Source: Chitinimonas arctica (GTDB taxonomy: Bacteria; Pseudomonadota; Gammaproteobacteria; Burkholderiales; Chitinimonadaceae). From it: 64,000 nt of DNA. A program made the translations under genes and the position numbers. The notes below the pieces were generated by a model. It was not told the DNA's origin. It made no database searches and worked only from the letters and a program-made list of their open reading frames with translations. The stretch spans positions 4,650,001 through 4,714,000 of the forward strand of contig NZ_CP041730.1 of assembly GCF_007431345.1 (NCBI RefSeq), given 5' to 3'. Below are positions 8,522 to 17,483 of this stretch, one piece after another (positions within the stretch are counted from its first letter, which is position 1; each line of letters starts with the position of its first letter).

Positions 8522-9507
8522 GTCAGGCTCCTGGGCCGGCGCCGGAACAGCCAGACAAAAAAGACCGGACCGATAAAACCGGCCAGCAAGCCGACCGGCA
8601 GATTGATGGGATAGGCGATGCCACGTGCCAGGGTGTCCATCAGCAACAGGAAGAGGGCGCCGACGATGGCGGAGAGGGCGATCAGTTTGCGGCGGCCGCC
8701 GCCCACCAGCAGGGCGAGGGCATTGGGTACCATCATGCCGATAAAGCCGATGATGCCGGCGACCGACACGGCCGCGCCCACCGCCAGGGAGGCGCCGATG
8801 GCGGTGAGAAGCCGCACCCGCTCAACCGGCACGCCCAAGCTGGCCGCTTCCTCTTCGCCCAGCAAGAGGCAGTCCAGATCGCGCCCCAGTCCCACCAGCA
8901 TTGCCACGCCTACCACGCCAACCGGGGCCGCCCAGACCAGGGGCGCGCCGGTGCCGCTGCCCAACTGGCCGGATAGCCAGTTGATCGCGCTGCGCAGGGC
9001 CAGGTCGTCCGACATGAACAGCAATAGGCCGGTGATGGCGCCGGCAAAGCTAGCCAGCAACAGGCCCATCAGCAGCAGGGTGGTGGTGCCGCCACCTACC
9101 AGCCGGACCATGCCCAGCAACAAGCCGGTGGCGATCAGGCTGCCGCCGAAGGCCGCCGGCGGGAGCGACAACCCGGGCAGGCCCAGGGCTAGCACGGCCA
9201 CCACGGCCAACGCCGCGCCGCTGGCGCTGCCTATCAGGCCGGGGTCGGCCATGGGGTTGCGGAACAGGGCTTGCAGCGCGGCGCCGGCGGCCGCCAGCGT
9301 AGCGCCCACCAAAAGGGCAGCGGCAACGCGGGGCAGGCGAAGCTGGCTGATCACCGGGTCGGCCAGGTCCGGCCACTGCCAGCCGTCGCCCTGGAAACCG
9401 ACGGCGAACAACAGCAGGGCCACGATCAGCCCGCCTGCCAGGGCAGGCGGCAGGCGGCGTGGCAGGGACCAGGGGCGGCCCAGCCCGTTAGCAGGAACAG
9501 CGGTCAT
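8518..9507 (-). CDS. hmuU: HmuU, haem ABC transporter permease
   Basis: 329-residue FecCD-family permease with about 9-10 membrane helices. The start at 9507 (MTAVPANGLGRPWSLP) lies 2 bp past the VOC gene's stop; longer in-frame extensions run through that gene in the wrong frame. Motifs include LRLPRVAAALLVGATLAAAG, ALFRNPMADPGLIGSASGAA and GIIGFIGMMVPNALALLVGG, as in HmuU/BtuC. It probably forms a homodimer with two HmuV ATPases for transport into the cytoplasm. Confidence 0.93.
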   Translation of the reverse strand: MTAVPANGLGRPWSLPRRLPPALAGGLIVALLLFAVGFQGDGWQWPDLADPVISQLRLPRVAAALLVGATLAAAGAALQALFRNPMADPGLIGSASGAALAVVAVLALGLPGLSLPPAAFGGSLIATGLLLGMVRLVGGGTTTLLLMGLLLASFAGAITGLLLFMSDDLALRSAINWLSGQLGSGTGAPLVWAAPVGVVGVAMLVGLGRDLDCLLLGEEEAASLGVPVERVRLLTAIGASLAVGAAVSVAGIIGFIGMMVPNALALLVGGGRRKLIALSAIVGALFLLLMDTLARGIAYPINLPVGLLAGFIGPVFFVWLFRRRPRSLT

Positions 9508-9509
9508 GC

Positions 9510-9878
9510 TCAATCCAGCTTCTGCGCGATATGCCACAGCACGCCGGACGGATCGACCAGCGAGAATTGCCGTAGGCCCCAGGGCTTGTCTTCCGGCGGC
9601 ATGGCGCGGCTGCCGGGGTGTTGGTCCAGCAGCTCGCCGGATTTGATCCGCCGCCACCAGTCGTTCACATCCTCGACCAGCAGATGCAGCATGCAATTCT
9701 GCGCCCAGTCCTTGCGGTAGAAATCCTGCAGCAGAAAGGCGGCCTGGCCCAGCCGCAGCTCGGCCAGGTCCTCGGCTCGCCAGCTTTCGGTGAAGCCCAG
9801 GTCATGGTAGAAGCGCAAGGAGGCGGCGAAGTCGCGCGAGGGGATAAAAGGCTTTAGTTCGAGTATGTCGCTGGTCAT
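9510..9878 (-). CDS. VOC/glyoxalase-fold protein inside the haem operon
   Basis: 122-residue vicinal-oxygen-chelate protein (MTSDILELKPFIPSRDF, then FYHDLGF and the late WGLRQFSLVDPSGVLWHIAQ). It resembles bleomycin-resistance/glyoxalase-like proteins; the substrate is unknown. It starts 1 nt after hmuT stops and ends 2 nt before hmuU starts, so it is embedded in the haem operon and surely co-translated. A VOC gene is not a usual part of hmu loci, so a role in haem handling is possible but only inferred from position. Confidence 0.88.
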   Translation of the reverse strand: MTSDILELKPFIPSRDFAASLRFYHDLGFTESWRAEDLAELRLGQAAFLLQDFYRKDWAQNCMLHLLVEDVNDWWRRIKSGELLDQHPGSRAMPPEDKPWGLRQFSLVDPSGVLWHIAQKLD

Positions 9879-9879
9879 G

Positions 9880-10686
9880 CTAACTCATGGCTTTCAATTT
9901 CCGCACGGCGGCGGGGCTGGCAAGGTTGATGGTGAAGAACTCGTGCACGGCCACCTCGTAGACGCGCCCGGTCTTGCCGGCCGGCGTGGCAGCGATGTCG
10001 GCGCGTTGCTTGAGCGCGGCCAGGCCGCCGTACACGGCGCGATTGTGCTCGGCCACCAGGATCAGGTCCGGTGCCAGCCTGGCCATGGCTTCGGCGTCCA
10101 GCGGCTTATAGCCATCCAGGTCCGCGGCCGCATTGATGCCGCCGGCCGCGCGTATCAGCACGTCGGCCGGCGTGGCGCGTCCCGCCACGGTCTTGCCTTC
10201 GTAGGTGATCAGGATGCGGCGGGCCGGACCGCCGGTGCTGCGCATGGCGACCTGCCAGTCGCTGGCCAGCCGTTCGGCACGGCTGTCGTCGCGGAGCAGG
10301 GCGCCGACGCGGCGTATGGTGTCGGCGTAGTCGCTGCCGTCCGGCCGGGCGCCCAGCTTTACCGCCTTCAGGCCCATGGACCGCAACTGCTCCCAGATCC
10401 CCTCCGGCATGGCCAGCTGGCTGCCTATGACCAGGCTGGGCTGCAGGCGCACGATGGGCTCGGGGTTGAGCGAACGGGACGAGCCGACTTCCTTGGCGTG
10501 GGCCAGCTCGGCCTGGGTGGCGACGCGGTCGCGGCCCACCACTTCCGGAGCGCGGCCCAATGCGACCACGATCTCGGCGACATCGGCCGTCAGTACCACG
10601 ATGCGTTCGCCGGCCACTGCTCCTATGCTCACCAGCACGCTGGCGGCGGCGAATGTGACCGAGGTCAATGCTTTTTTAGTGAACAT
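9880..10686 (-). CDS. hmuT: HmuT, periplasmic haem-binding protein
   Basis: 268-residue substrate-binding protein of the haem ABC importer. The start at 10686 gives a clean signal peptide (MFTKKALTSVTFAAASVLVS, cleavage near AVAGE). The mature part has class III binding-protein features: RIVVLTADVAEIVVALGRAP, VVGRDR, LNPEPIVRLQPSLVIGS and DLILVAEHNRAV. The start overlaps the end of hmuS by 11 bp. Confidence 0.92.
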   Translation of the reverse strand: MFTKKALTSVTFAAASVLVSIGAVAGERIVVLTADVAEIVVALGRAPEVVGRDRVATQAELAHAKEVGSSRSLNPEPIVRLQPSLVIGSQLAMPEGIWEQLRSMGLKAVKLGARPDGSDYADTIRRVGALLRDDSRAERLASDWQVAMRSTGGPARRILITYEGKTVAGRATPADVLIRAAGGINAAADLDGYKPLDAEAMARLAPDLILVAEHNRAVYGGLAALKQRADIAATPAGKTGRVYEVAVHEFFTINLASPAAVRKLKAMS

Positions 10687-11701
10687 GCTGCCTTTCCACA
10701 TCCGGCAGGCTATGCGCCAATTCGGTCCATTCGGGCAGTTCCGGACGTCCCGGCTTACGCTCGCCAAAGTACTGCACGATCATCTGGCCACTGGCGTCGT
10801 AGCATTCCAGCGAGGTCACCTGGCCGTCGCGGGTAGGTTTGCTGACGACGAAGGCATGTTCGAAAAGGTCCATGCGCAGGTGCAGATTGAAGCCGGGGTC
10901 CAATACATTCAGCCAGGGACCCATCGGCACGATCCGGCGGACCGGACCGGTATGGATCTGCAGGCAGCCCTGGTTGCCGGCGAAGACCATGATGGGCAGG
11001 GCGCTGGCGGCAGCGCTATGGAGCAGGATGGTCACCGATTCCAGCGATACCTCGCGGACGTGGCCGCTGGGCGCCAGGCGCAGTGCCTGGGTGCGGGTAA
11101 CGTTGAAGCGGCGCATCAGCGGAAAGAAGTCGTGCGTATCGGCCATCTCCAGCCAGCCTTGGCGGAAGGCGGCGACATCGATGGCCGCGTCGGGTTGTTC
11201 GACCTGCTGGTCCTGGACCTTGTCCGGCTCCACGCAGGCGTGGCTGCTGGCGAAGCGCGATACCAGCTCGTCGTAGGCGGCCGCGTCGGAGCGGTCGGTG
11301 AGAAACACTTTATGCACGGCATCGCCGTGGCGGTCGAAAAACTGGATGGACGGACGTTCGCCGCGAACGGCGAAGCCATAGCGCCAGCTGTGCAGAAAAA
11401 AGCGCAGATCGATCTCGGGATTCAGGGCCAGGCCCATTTGACCGTTGATGCTGACGTTGGCGTAGATGCCGGTCTTTTCATGCACGGCGGCTTCGTTGCG
11501 GGTCAGCGTCATGACGGGGCCGAGAATTTCCAGGCCGCCGAGGATGTCGGCCCACTTCGGGAACAAGGTGATGGACAGCGGGTCGGCCGCCACCAGTTCG
11601 GCTTCCGAGATATTGAGCCTGGCCGCTGCGTCGCGCGCGCGGATCTTGGGTTCGCTGGCCTTCAAATGCAGATAGCTCTGCCATAGGGTCGATGCATTCA
11701 T
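10676..11701 (-). CDS. hmuS: HmuS/HemS haem-degrading or haem-trafficking protein
   Basis: 341-residue HemS/HmuS-family cytoplasmic protein that receives haem after import and passes it on or degrades it. The start MNASTLWQSYLHLKASEPKI is typical, followed by IRARDAAARLNISEAELVAA. The two structural halves are seen, the first with LGPVMTLTRNEAAVHEKTGI and the second with PIMVFAGNQGCLQIHTGPVR and WLNVLDPGFNLHLRMD. It sits between the receptor and hmuT in standard order. Confidence 0.94.
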   Translation of the reverse strand: MNASTLWQSYLHLKASEPKIRARDAAARLNISEAELVAADPLSITLFPKWADILGGLEILGPVMTLTRNEAAVHEKTGIYANVSINGQMGLALNPEIDLRFFLHSWRYGFAVRGERPSIQFFDRHGDAVHKVFLTDRSDAAAYDELVSRFASSHACVEPDKVQDQQVEQPDAAIDVAAFRQGWLEMADTHDFFPLMRRFNVTRTQALRLAPSGHVREVSLESVTILLHSAAASALPIMVFAGNQGCLQIHTGPVRRIVPMGPWLNVLDPGFNLHLRMDLFEHAFVVSKPTRDGQVTSLECYDASGQMIVQYFGERKPGRPELPEWTELAHSLPDVERQHVH

Positions 11702-11741
11702 GGTCTTCTCCGACGATGGGTATGGCGATGGGAAATGCATT

Positions 11742-11773
11742 GGGGAGCGCCGGCTTCCCGGTCGACGCTCCCC
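11742..11773. repeat. GC-rich hairpin between receptor and hmuS
   Basis: Inverted repeat GGGGAGCG / CGCTCCCC with a further CCGG..CCGG inside, located in the 149-bp gap between the receptor stop (11851) and the hmuS start (11701). No T run follows on the minus strand. It could slow or protect mRNA and so set lower expression of hmuSTUV than of the receptor; this is inference. Confidence 0.4.
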
Positions 11774-11850
11774 GCTGCGCGGCCTTTCGGCCCTCCTCCT
11801 ACTACGACGAAATCGCTGGTGGGCGCGCGGACGCGCCTACCGGAAAAGCG

Positions 11851-14058
11851 TCAGAACGTGTATTCAAGGTGAATCGAAGCGGTCCGGCCCGACTGGCTAT
11901 AACGGTCGATGACGGCGGCGGCGCTGCGCGGCCCCGGGCTGACATCCAGGCCGTTTACATCGCTCCATAGCCAGTACTTCTTGTCGGCGAGGTTGTAGAG
12001 GCCGGCGCTCAGCGTGGCGTTGGCCGCCAGCTGGTAACTACCGGACAGATCAAGCACGCCATAGCCCGGTGCCCGGAACAGCGTCGCGCCGCTCAAACGG
12101 CTCTTGCGCTGCGCGCCGCGCCAGTTGAGGCTGGCCTGCCAGTCGCCATGGTGGTAGTCCACCGCCATATTGCCGCTCAGGGGCGCCACGCTAGCCAGGG
12201 GCGTGCCGTCTTCCAGGTCATCGCCCTTGGCGTAGGCCAGCGCGCCGCGTAGGGCGACATCGGTGTGCATCCGCCACAGGGCTTTCAATTCAAGGCCCTG
12301 GATACGGACCTTGCCGAGATTGCGGGCCTGGTACTCCAGGTTCACGCCATTGCCGTTGGTGTCGCGCGGAGACAGCAGCACGTTCTCGATAAAGTCGCGA
12401 TAGCGGCTGTGGTAGGCGGTGACAGCCAATTGCAGGGCAGGGCCGTGATAGCGGGCGCCGACTTCCAGGCTGCGGCTGGTTTCCGACTTCAGATCGGGAT
12501 TGGGCAATACCTCGTAACCCTGGGCAGGATTACTGAAGACCAGCATGGCATCGTCGAAATTGGGCGCACGGAAGCCGGTGCCCAGTTGGGCGAAGCCGGT
12601 CCAGCCCGGGCTGAGCGGCAGGCTCAGCGAGAGGCGGGGGGAGACGGCCGAATCGCGATAGTCGGCTACCCGGTAGCCGGCCGGATTGGCATTGGCGAAG
12701 CGGGCGTCCGGTTCCGGGGTGAGGGTGTAGCGGTCGTAGCGCAGCGAAGGCGTGAGGGTCATGCCGGACGCCAGGGTGATCTCGTCCTGCACGAACAGGC
12801 CGAGCCGGCCGCTGCGATTGTCCGGAAAGGCTTTCTGCGGGAAGACCTCGCCACCGACCACCTTGCTCGTGCTGCCGTCGGGGTTGTATTGGGTGCGATC
12901 GCGCGGCCGGCTCGTTTCGGTCCGGCTGTATTCGCCACCCCAGCTAAGGGTGTGCAACTGGCTGCCCAGATCGAAACGCTGGTTGATCTGGGCATCGATG
13001 CCGCGGGCGTCCTGCTCGAAGCCGGCGTTGGTGCTGCGCAGTACGCCGCCGGCGCGCGATTCCAGCGCGAATTCGCTGCTTTCGCCGTGTTGCCGGTAGA
13101 GATTGAATTTGGCGCCCACCAGGCCGCTGCCGCTGACGGCATAGTCATAGCGCAGGCTGCTGCGATTACGGCGCGACTTGTCGGTGGCGCGTTGCGACAG
13201 AATGGCGGGACTGTAGTTGCTGAGGAAGTCGCCGCGCTGGCTGCGGCTGAAGACTTCCTGGGTGATGGCCAGGCTATGGCCGGGCGCCAGTGTCCAGGCC
13301 AGTTTGCCGAGCAGCGCGTTGCTGCTCCAATCCAGCGGGTTGGCCTTGGTGCGATTGGCGCTGGTGCTGTCGTTCTCGCCCATGCTGGATTGATTGTCGC
13401 CCTGCCGGCCGGTATAGCTCAGCAGACCGCTCCAGGCGCCCTCCCGAAAACCCAGTGCGCCGCCCAGCTTGCTGCTCTTGTCCGCGCCGTAATAGCCGGT
13501 GCGCATATGGCCGCCACGGCTGGCGCCGGGCTTGAGCAGGTCGTCCACGGTCAGGCTGCGGTAGGCGACCACGCCGCCGATGGCGTCGGCGCCGTAGAGG
13601 CCGGAATAGGGGCCTTTCACCACTTCCACCGCGGACAAACTATCCAGCTCCACCATATCGCGGCCGGAAATCGCACCGCCACCGCCGCCGTACAGGGAGG
13701 GCACCGTCACGCCATCCACCTGCAGCAACACCCGGTTGCCGTCCAGGCCTCGAATATTCACGCTGCCGTTACCGCGCCGAGCGGGATCGCGGCCGACGCC
13801 GACGCCCGGCTCATCGGCGAACAGGGTCTTGATATCGCGTACCCGCGCCGCGTCGTCGCCGGCGGCGGGCAGGACGCTGATATTGGGTGCGACGGCTTCG
13901 ATGGGCTTGGGCAGGCGGGTAGCCGTAATGGAAACGGCCGGCAGCGCTTCGGCTGCCGCGATATCGACACCTTCGGCCTGCGCCGCCAGGGGGAGGGTGG
14001 CCAACAGCAGGGCGAGGCGGCTGTGCTTGAAAGTGGGTTGCGGTTTGTGGCGGTTCAT
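11851..14058 (-). CDS. hmuR: TonB-dependent haem/haemoglobin receptor
   Basis: 735-residue outer-membrane receptor. Start ATG at 14058 with GGAA upstream; signal peptide about residues 12-29 (cut after AQA). A plug domain follows (about 45-160: VNIRGLDGNRVLLQVDGV, VEVVKGPYSGLYGADAIGGV), then a 22-strand barrel ending in the aromatic LEYTF. The motifs GFRAPNFDDAMLVF and NPDLKSETS correspond to the FRAP and NPNL boxes of haem receptors. It is driven by TonB-ExbBD encoded elsewhere and is the head receptor of the hmu locus; Fur control is probable from sites near hemP. Confidence 0.94.
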   Translation of the reverse strand: MNRHKPQPTFKHSRLALLLATLPLAAQAEGVDIAAAEALPAVSITATRLPKPIEAVAPNISVLPAAGDDAARVRDIKTLFADEPGVGVGRDPARRGNGSVNIRGLDGNRVLLQVDGVTVPSLYGGGGGAISGRDMVELDSLSAVEVVKGPYSGLYGADAIGGVVAYRSLTVDDLLKPGASRGGHMRTGYYGADKSSKLGGALGFREGAWSGLLSYTGRQGDNQSSMGENDSTSANRTKANPLDWSSNALLGKLAWTLAPGHSLAITQEVFSRSQRGDFLSNYSPAILSQRATDKSRRNRSSLRYDYAVSGSGLVGAKFNLYRQHGESSEFALESRAGGVLRSTNAGFEQDARGIDAQINQRFDLGSQLHTLSWGGEYSRTETSRPRDRTQYNPDGSTSKVVGGEVFPQKAFPDNRSGRLGLFVQDEITLASGMTLTPSLRYDRYTLTPEPDARFANANPAGYRVADYRDSAVSPRLSLSLPLSPGWTGFAQLGTGFRAPNFDDAMLVFSNPAQGYEVLPNPDLKSETSRSLEVGARYHGPALQLAVTAYHSRYRDFIENVLLSPRDTNGNGVNLEYQARNLGKVRIQGLELKALWRMHTDVALRGALAYAKGDDLEDGTPLASVAPLSGNMAVDYHHGDWQASLNWRGAQRKSRLSGATLFRAPGYGVLDLSGSYQLAANATLSAGLYNLADKKYWLWSDVNGLDVSPGPRSAAAVIDRYSQSGRTASIHLEYTF

Positions 14059-14236
14059 CAATTCCAAGTTTCCAAAAATCGCCCCGCCGCGACAGGCGCG
14101 CTCAACAAGTTGGCGGGCGTCATGCGGCGGGTGCGGAGCTTTGGCTGGCTTGGACGGCTGGTACCGCCTGGCTGGCTACGACATCACGGAGAGAGTGATA
14201 GGGTTGTGCGGACTGTCCGCAGGTAGCGTGCGTGGT

Positions 14237-14416
14237 TTATTTGGTCAAGATCAACTTGCCGTTGCGCGTCAAACGCAGACGGTAGATTTCCTCTCCATGG
14301 CGGATATCGATTTCGTTTCGATCCTGCATCAGCTGGCGTGCGTCCAGCGTAATCCGGGCGGGTTTGCCGGGATCGCATGCGGGCTTATCGTTGCGGGGTT
14401 GGGTGGCGGTGTCCAT
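14237..14416 (-). CDS. hemP: HemP haemin-uptake small protein
   Basis: 59-residue HemP-family protein (start MDTATQPRNDKPACDPGKP; conserved end DIRHGEEIYRLRLTRNGKL). HemP proteins precede haem receptors in many proteobacteria and are needed for their expression in some; several are proposed DNA-binding activators. It lies 178 bp upstream of the receptor on the same strand, immediately downstream of Fur-box-like sequence. An in-frame upstream start at 14464 would read through the Fur sites and is unlikely. Confidence 0.93.
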   Translation of the reverse strand: MDTATQPRNDKPACDPGKPARITLDARQLMQDRNEIDIRHGEEIYRLRLTRNGKLILTK

Positions 14417-14419
14417 GAG

Positions 14420-14468
14420 TGGAATGATAATTGTTCTCGTTAAATAAATGCAAGTGATTCTCATCCTT
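14420..14468 (-). promoter_or_regulatory. Two Fur-box-like sites upstream of hemP
   Basis: On the minus strand the segment contains TGAGAATCACTTGCATTT and, 7 bp on, GAGAACAATTATCATT. Both resemble the Fur consensus (inverted GATAAT-type hexamers; the first is close to classic betaproteobacterial Fur boxes). They lie directly before the hemP start, consistent with iron repression of the whole haem locus. Confidence 0.75.
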
Positions 14469-14586
14469 ATTTCTGATAGGTGGTACGGGCGCGTTGCGCT
14501 TCGTCTAACGGGGCAATGTTTGGTTTTTTAGTAGATGCTCAGGAATTGAGCGAAGGGGCCGCCATCAAGACGGCAAGCGATCACCG

Positions 14587-15759
14587 CTACAACAGTCGCC
14601 GCATCGCGGCTTCCAGGCCCGCCGGGGTGAGCGGGAACATCCGGTCCGCCATCAGCTCGCGCGTCATCAGCAGGCTCTCGGTGTAGCCCCAGTATTGCTC
14701 GCTTACCGGATTGAGCCAGACGGCCGAGGGGAAGTGTTCCAGCAGGCGCTTCAGCCACACGCTGCCGGCCTCTTCGTTCATATGCTCCACCGAGCCGCCG
14801 GGATAGGCGATCTCATAGGGGCTCATGGTGGCGTCGCCGACAAAGATCAGTTTGTAGTCGGACGGATAGGTGTGCAGCAGGTCGAAGGTCGCCTGCCGTT
14901 CGTGGTGGCGGCGTTTGTTGTCGCGCCAGACCGATTCGTAGACGAAGTTATGGAAATAGACGTGTTCCAGATGCTTGAACTCGCTGCGGGCGGCCGAGAA
15001 CAGGGTCTCGCACACTTCGATATGGTCATCCATCGAACCGCCGACATCGAGAAATAGCAGCACCTTGACCGCGTTATGCCGTTCATGGCGAAACTGCAGC
15101 TTGAGCCAGCCGCCATTGTCGGCGGTCGCGCGTATGGTGTGGTCCAGGTCCAGCGTGTCCGCCTCGGCATTGCGGGCGAATTGCCGCAGCCGGCGGAGGG
15201 CGACCTTGAAATTGCGGGTGTCCAGCTCGCGGCTGTCGTCGAAGTCCTTGAACTCGCGCTGGTCCCAGACCTTGACCGCCCGCCGGTGACGCGACTCATG
15301 CTGGCCGATGCGGATGCCTTCCGGGTTGTAGCCATACGCGCCGAACGGGCTGGTGCCGCCGGTGCCTATCCACTTGTTGCCGCCCTGGTGTCGTTCCTTC
15401 TGCTCGGCCAGGCGTTCCTTCAAGGTCTGCATCAGCTTGTCCCAGCCCAGCCCTTGCAGTTGCGCCTTTTCCGCCTCGCTCAGCTGCTTTTCCACCAGCT
15501 TGCTCAGCCAGTCTTCGGGAATCTCCGTTTCCAGCTTTTCCAGCAGCGATTCCACGCCTTTGAAGTATTGGCCGAAGACCTGGTCGTAGCGGTCGAAGTA
15601 CTTTTCGTCCTTGATCAGGATGGCGCGTGACAGATAGTAGAATTCATCCAGATTGCCGCTGACCACGCGTGCATCCAAGGCTTCCAGCAGGCTCAGCAGT
15701 TCCTTGACCGAGACGGGCAGGCGGGCATCGCGCAATTGGTAGAAGAAGTCGATCAGCAT
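14587..15759 (-). CDS. VWA domain-containing CoxE-like protein
   Basis: 390-residue cytoplasmic protein of the VWA/CoxE type. The start MLIDFFYQLRDARLPVSVKE is typical of this family; the C-terminal half is a von Willebrand A domain with a MIDAS-like VLLFLDVGGSMDDHIE (DxGxS) and later LIFVGDATMSPYEIAYPGGS. Partners are usually MoxR-type AAA ATPases, and none lies next to it. The long open frame that continues upstream of 15759 lies antisense to the aldehyde dehydrogenase and is not coding. Confidence 0.88.
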   Translation of the reverse strand: MLIDFFYQLRDARLPVSVKELLSLLEALDARVVSGNLDEFYYLSRAILIKDEKYFDRYDQVFGQYFKGVESLLEKLETEIPEDWLSKLVEKQLSEAEKAQLQGLGWDKLMQTLKERLAEQKERHQGGNKWIGTGGTSPFGAYGYNPEGIRIGQHESRHRRAVKVWDQREFKDFDDSRELDTRNFKVALRRLRQFARNAEADTLDLDHTIRATADNGGWLKLQFRHERHNAVKVLLFLDVGGSMDDHIEVCETLFSAARSEFKHLEHVYFHNFVYESVWRDNKRRHHERQATFDLLHTYPSDYKLIFVGDATMSPYEIAYPGGSVEHMNEEAGSVWLKRLLEHFPSAVWLNPVSEQYWGYTESLLMTRELMADRMFPLTPAGLEAAMRRLL

Positions 15760-16023
15760 GGGGGAATCAGGCGGGAAGTGGACGGCTATTCTCGCCGCAT
15801 GGCGCCGGCTTGTCACCGTCGGCGGCGGTCCGCGCCAGGCCGTCCTGGCACGATGGATCGCCGGGCCTGTTGCATGGCGGATACGGAGCATGCCTGCACT
15901 GGCGCGGCTTGCGGCGCTGCTTGTCGGATTTTCGTCGGGGTCGAGCAAACGCTCGACTGGCCTGCCTGGCCCTGCTTTAGAATGATGGACACGATAGGCA
16001 AGACCATGGGCAAGGGGGAATGT

Positions 16024-17451
16024 ATGCAGGCGGTTTTCCAACCTCACGAGACGCAGGCCGAAACAGCAAGGCTGGTCGATCTTTATGCGCGGCAGCGAGC
16101 CGCCTTCAATGCGCAACCCTTTCCCGGCGTGGTCAGCCGTCTGCGCAGGCTGGCCAGCCTGCGCGAGGTCTTGCTCAAGCATCGCTCGAATCTGAATGCG
16201 GCCATATCGGCCGATTTCGGCCATCGCTCCAGCCACGAAACCGAACTGCTGGAATTCTTCCCCAGCCTGGCCGGCATCAAGCATGCAAGCGCCAAGCTGG
16301 ACAAGTGGATGAAGCCCAAGCGACGCGGTGTCTCCATCTGGTTCATGCCGGCCAGCAACCGCGTGGTGCCGCAGCCGCTGGGGGTGGTCGGCATCATCGT
16401 GCCGTGGAACTACCCGCTGTTCCTGGCCATCGGTCCCTTGACGGCTGCGATTGCCGCCGGCAATCGGGCCATACTCAAGATATCCGAATACACGCCACGT
16501 TTTGGCGAAGCACTGCGGCTGGCCTTGCGCGAAGCTTTCGATGAGGACGAGGTGGCCGTGCTCAACGGCGGCGTGGAAGTGGCGCAGGCGTTTGCCGCTT
16601 GTGCCTGGGACCATCTGCTGTTCACCGGCTCGACCGGCGTGGGCAAGCAGGTGATGCGGGCGGCGGCGGACAATCTGACGCCGGTTACACTGGAATTGGG
16701 CGGTAAATCGCCCACCATCGTCCACGCCGACTTCCCGATCGACACGGCCGCCGAGCGCATCCTGCACGGCAAGTGCCTGAATGCCGGCCAGACCTGCGTG
16801 GCGCCGGACTATGTCTTCCTGCCCGAGGGCAAGCAGGAGGCCTTTACCGAAGCTGCCCGCGCTATCGTGGCCAAGTGGTACCCCGACGCGGGCAAGAATC
16901 CCGACTACACTGCGGTGGTAAATGGCCGTCACTTGGCGCGTCTGCAAGGCTATCTGCGCGATGCCGAAGCCAAGGGTGCCAAGGTAGTGCCACTGGCCGA
17001 TATTGATCCCGCCACCGGCAAGCTGGCGCCGACCCTGGTTTTCGGGGTGACGGACGAGATGAGCCTGATGCAGGACGAGATCTTCGGACCCATCCTGCCT
17101 GTGCTTGGCTACCAGCGGCTGGACGAGGTAATCGGCTACATCAACGCGCGTCCGCGCCCCCTGGCCTTGTATTACTTCGACTACGACAACAGCCGTATCA
17201 GCCATATGCTGGGCGCGACCATCTCGGGCGGGGTGGGCATCAACGAAACCATGATGCACGTCGGCCAGGATGATCTGCCCTTCGGTGGGGTGGGGCCGTC
17301 GGGCATGGGCCATTACCATGGCCATGAGGGCTTCGAGACCTTCTCGAAGATGAAGCCGGTATTTGCCCAGAGCCGCATCAACGGCCTGTGGCTGATGCGG
17401 CCGCCCTACGGTCCCAGGGTGGAAAAACTCCTGAAGTTCATGCTGCGCTGA
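16024..17451 (+). CDS. Coniferyl-aldehyde-dehydrogenase-type ALDH
   Basis: 475-residue NAD(P)-dependent aldehyde dehydrogenase closest in feel to coniferyl aldehyde dehydrogenases (VVPQPLGVVGIIVPWNYPLF, LELGGKSPTIVH with the general-base Glu, CLNAGQTCVAPDYVF with the nucleophilic Cys). Start at 16024 chosen from AGGGGGA 7-8 nt upstream. It is followed by a TAT-signal protein and a GMC oxidoreductase, so the three probably act together: alcohol to aldehyde in the periplasm or membrane, then aldehyde to acid. The actual substrate cannot be read from sequence. Confidence 0.9.
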   Translation: MQAVFQPHETQAETARLVDLYARQRAAFNAQPFPGVVSRLRRLASLREVLLKHRSNLNAAISADFGHRSSHETELLEFFPSLAGIKHASAKLDKWMKPKRRGVSIWFMPASNRVVPQPLGVVGIIVPWNYPLFLAIGPLTAAIAAGNRAILKISEYTPRFGEALRLALREAFDEDEVAVLNGGVEVAQAFAACAWDHLLFTGSTGVGKQVMRAAADNLTPVTLELGGKSPTIVHADFPIDTAAERILHGKCLNAGQTCVAPDYVFLPEGKQEAFTEAARAIVAKWYPDAGKNPDYTAVVNGRHLARLQGYLRDAEAKGAKVVPLADIDPATGKLAPTLVFGVTDEMSLMQDEIFGPILPVLGYQRLDEVIGYINARPRPLALYYFDYDNSRISHMLGATISGGVGINETMMHVGQDDLPFGGVGPSGMGHYHGHEGFETFSKMKPVFAQSRINGLWLMRPPYGPRVEKLLKFMLR

Positions 17452-17483
17452 GCGTCGGCGCCGCGCCGCAAGAGAGGTTCAAC

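Noticed and set aside
12265..14226. 653-codon plus-strand open frame opposite the haem receptor
   Set aside because: High-GC shadow of the receptor gene; no domain and unrealistic composition.
15760..17325. Long minus-strand extension upstream of the VWA gene
   Set aside because: It lies antisense to the aldehyde dehydrogenase, which has the real domain motifs; the VWA start at 15759 matches its family.
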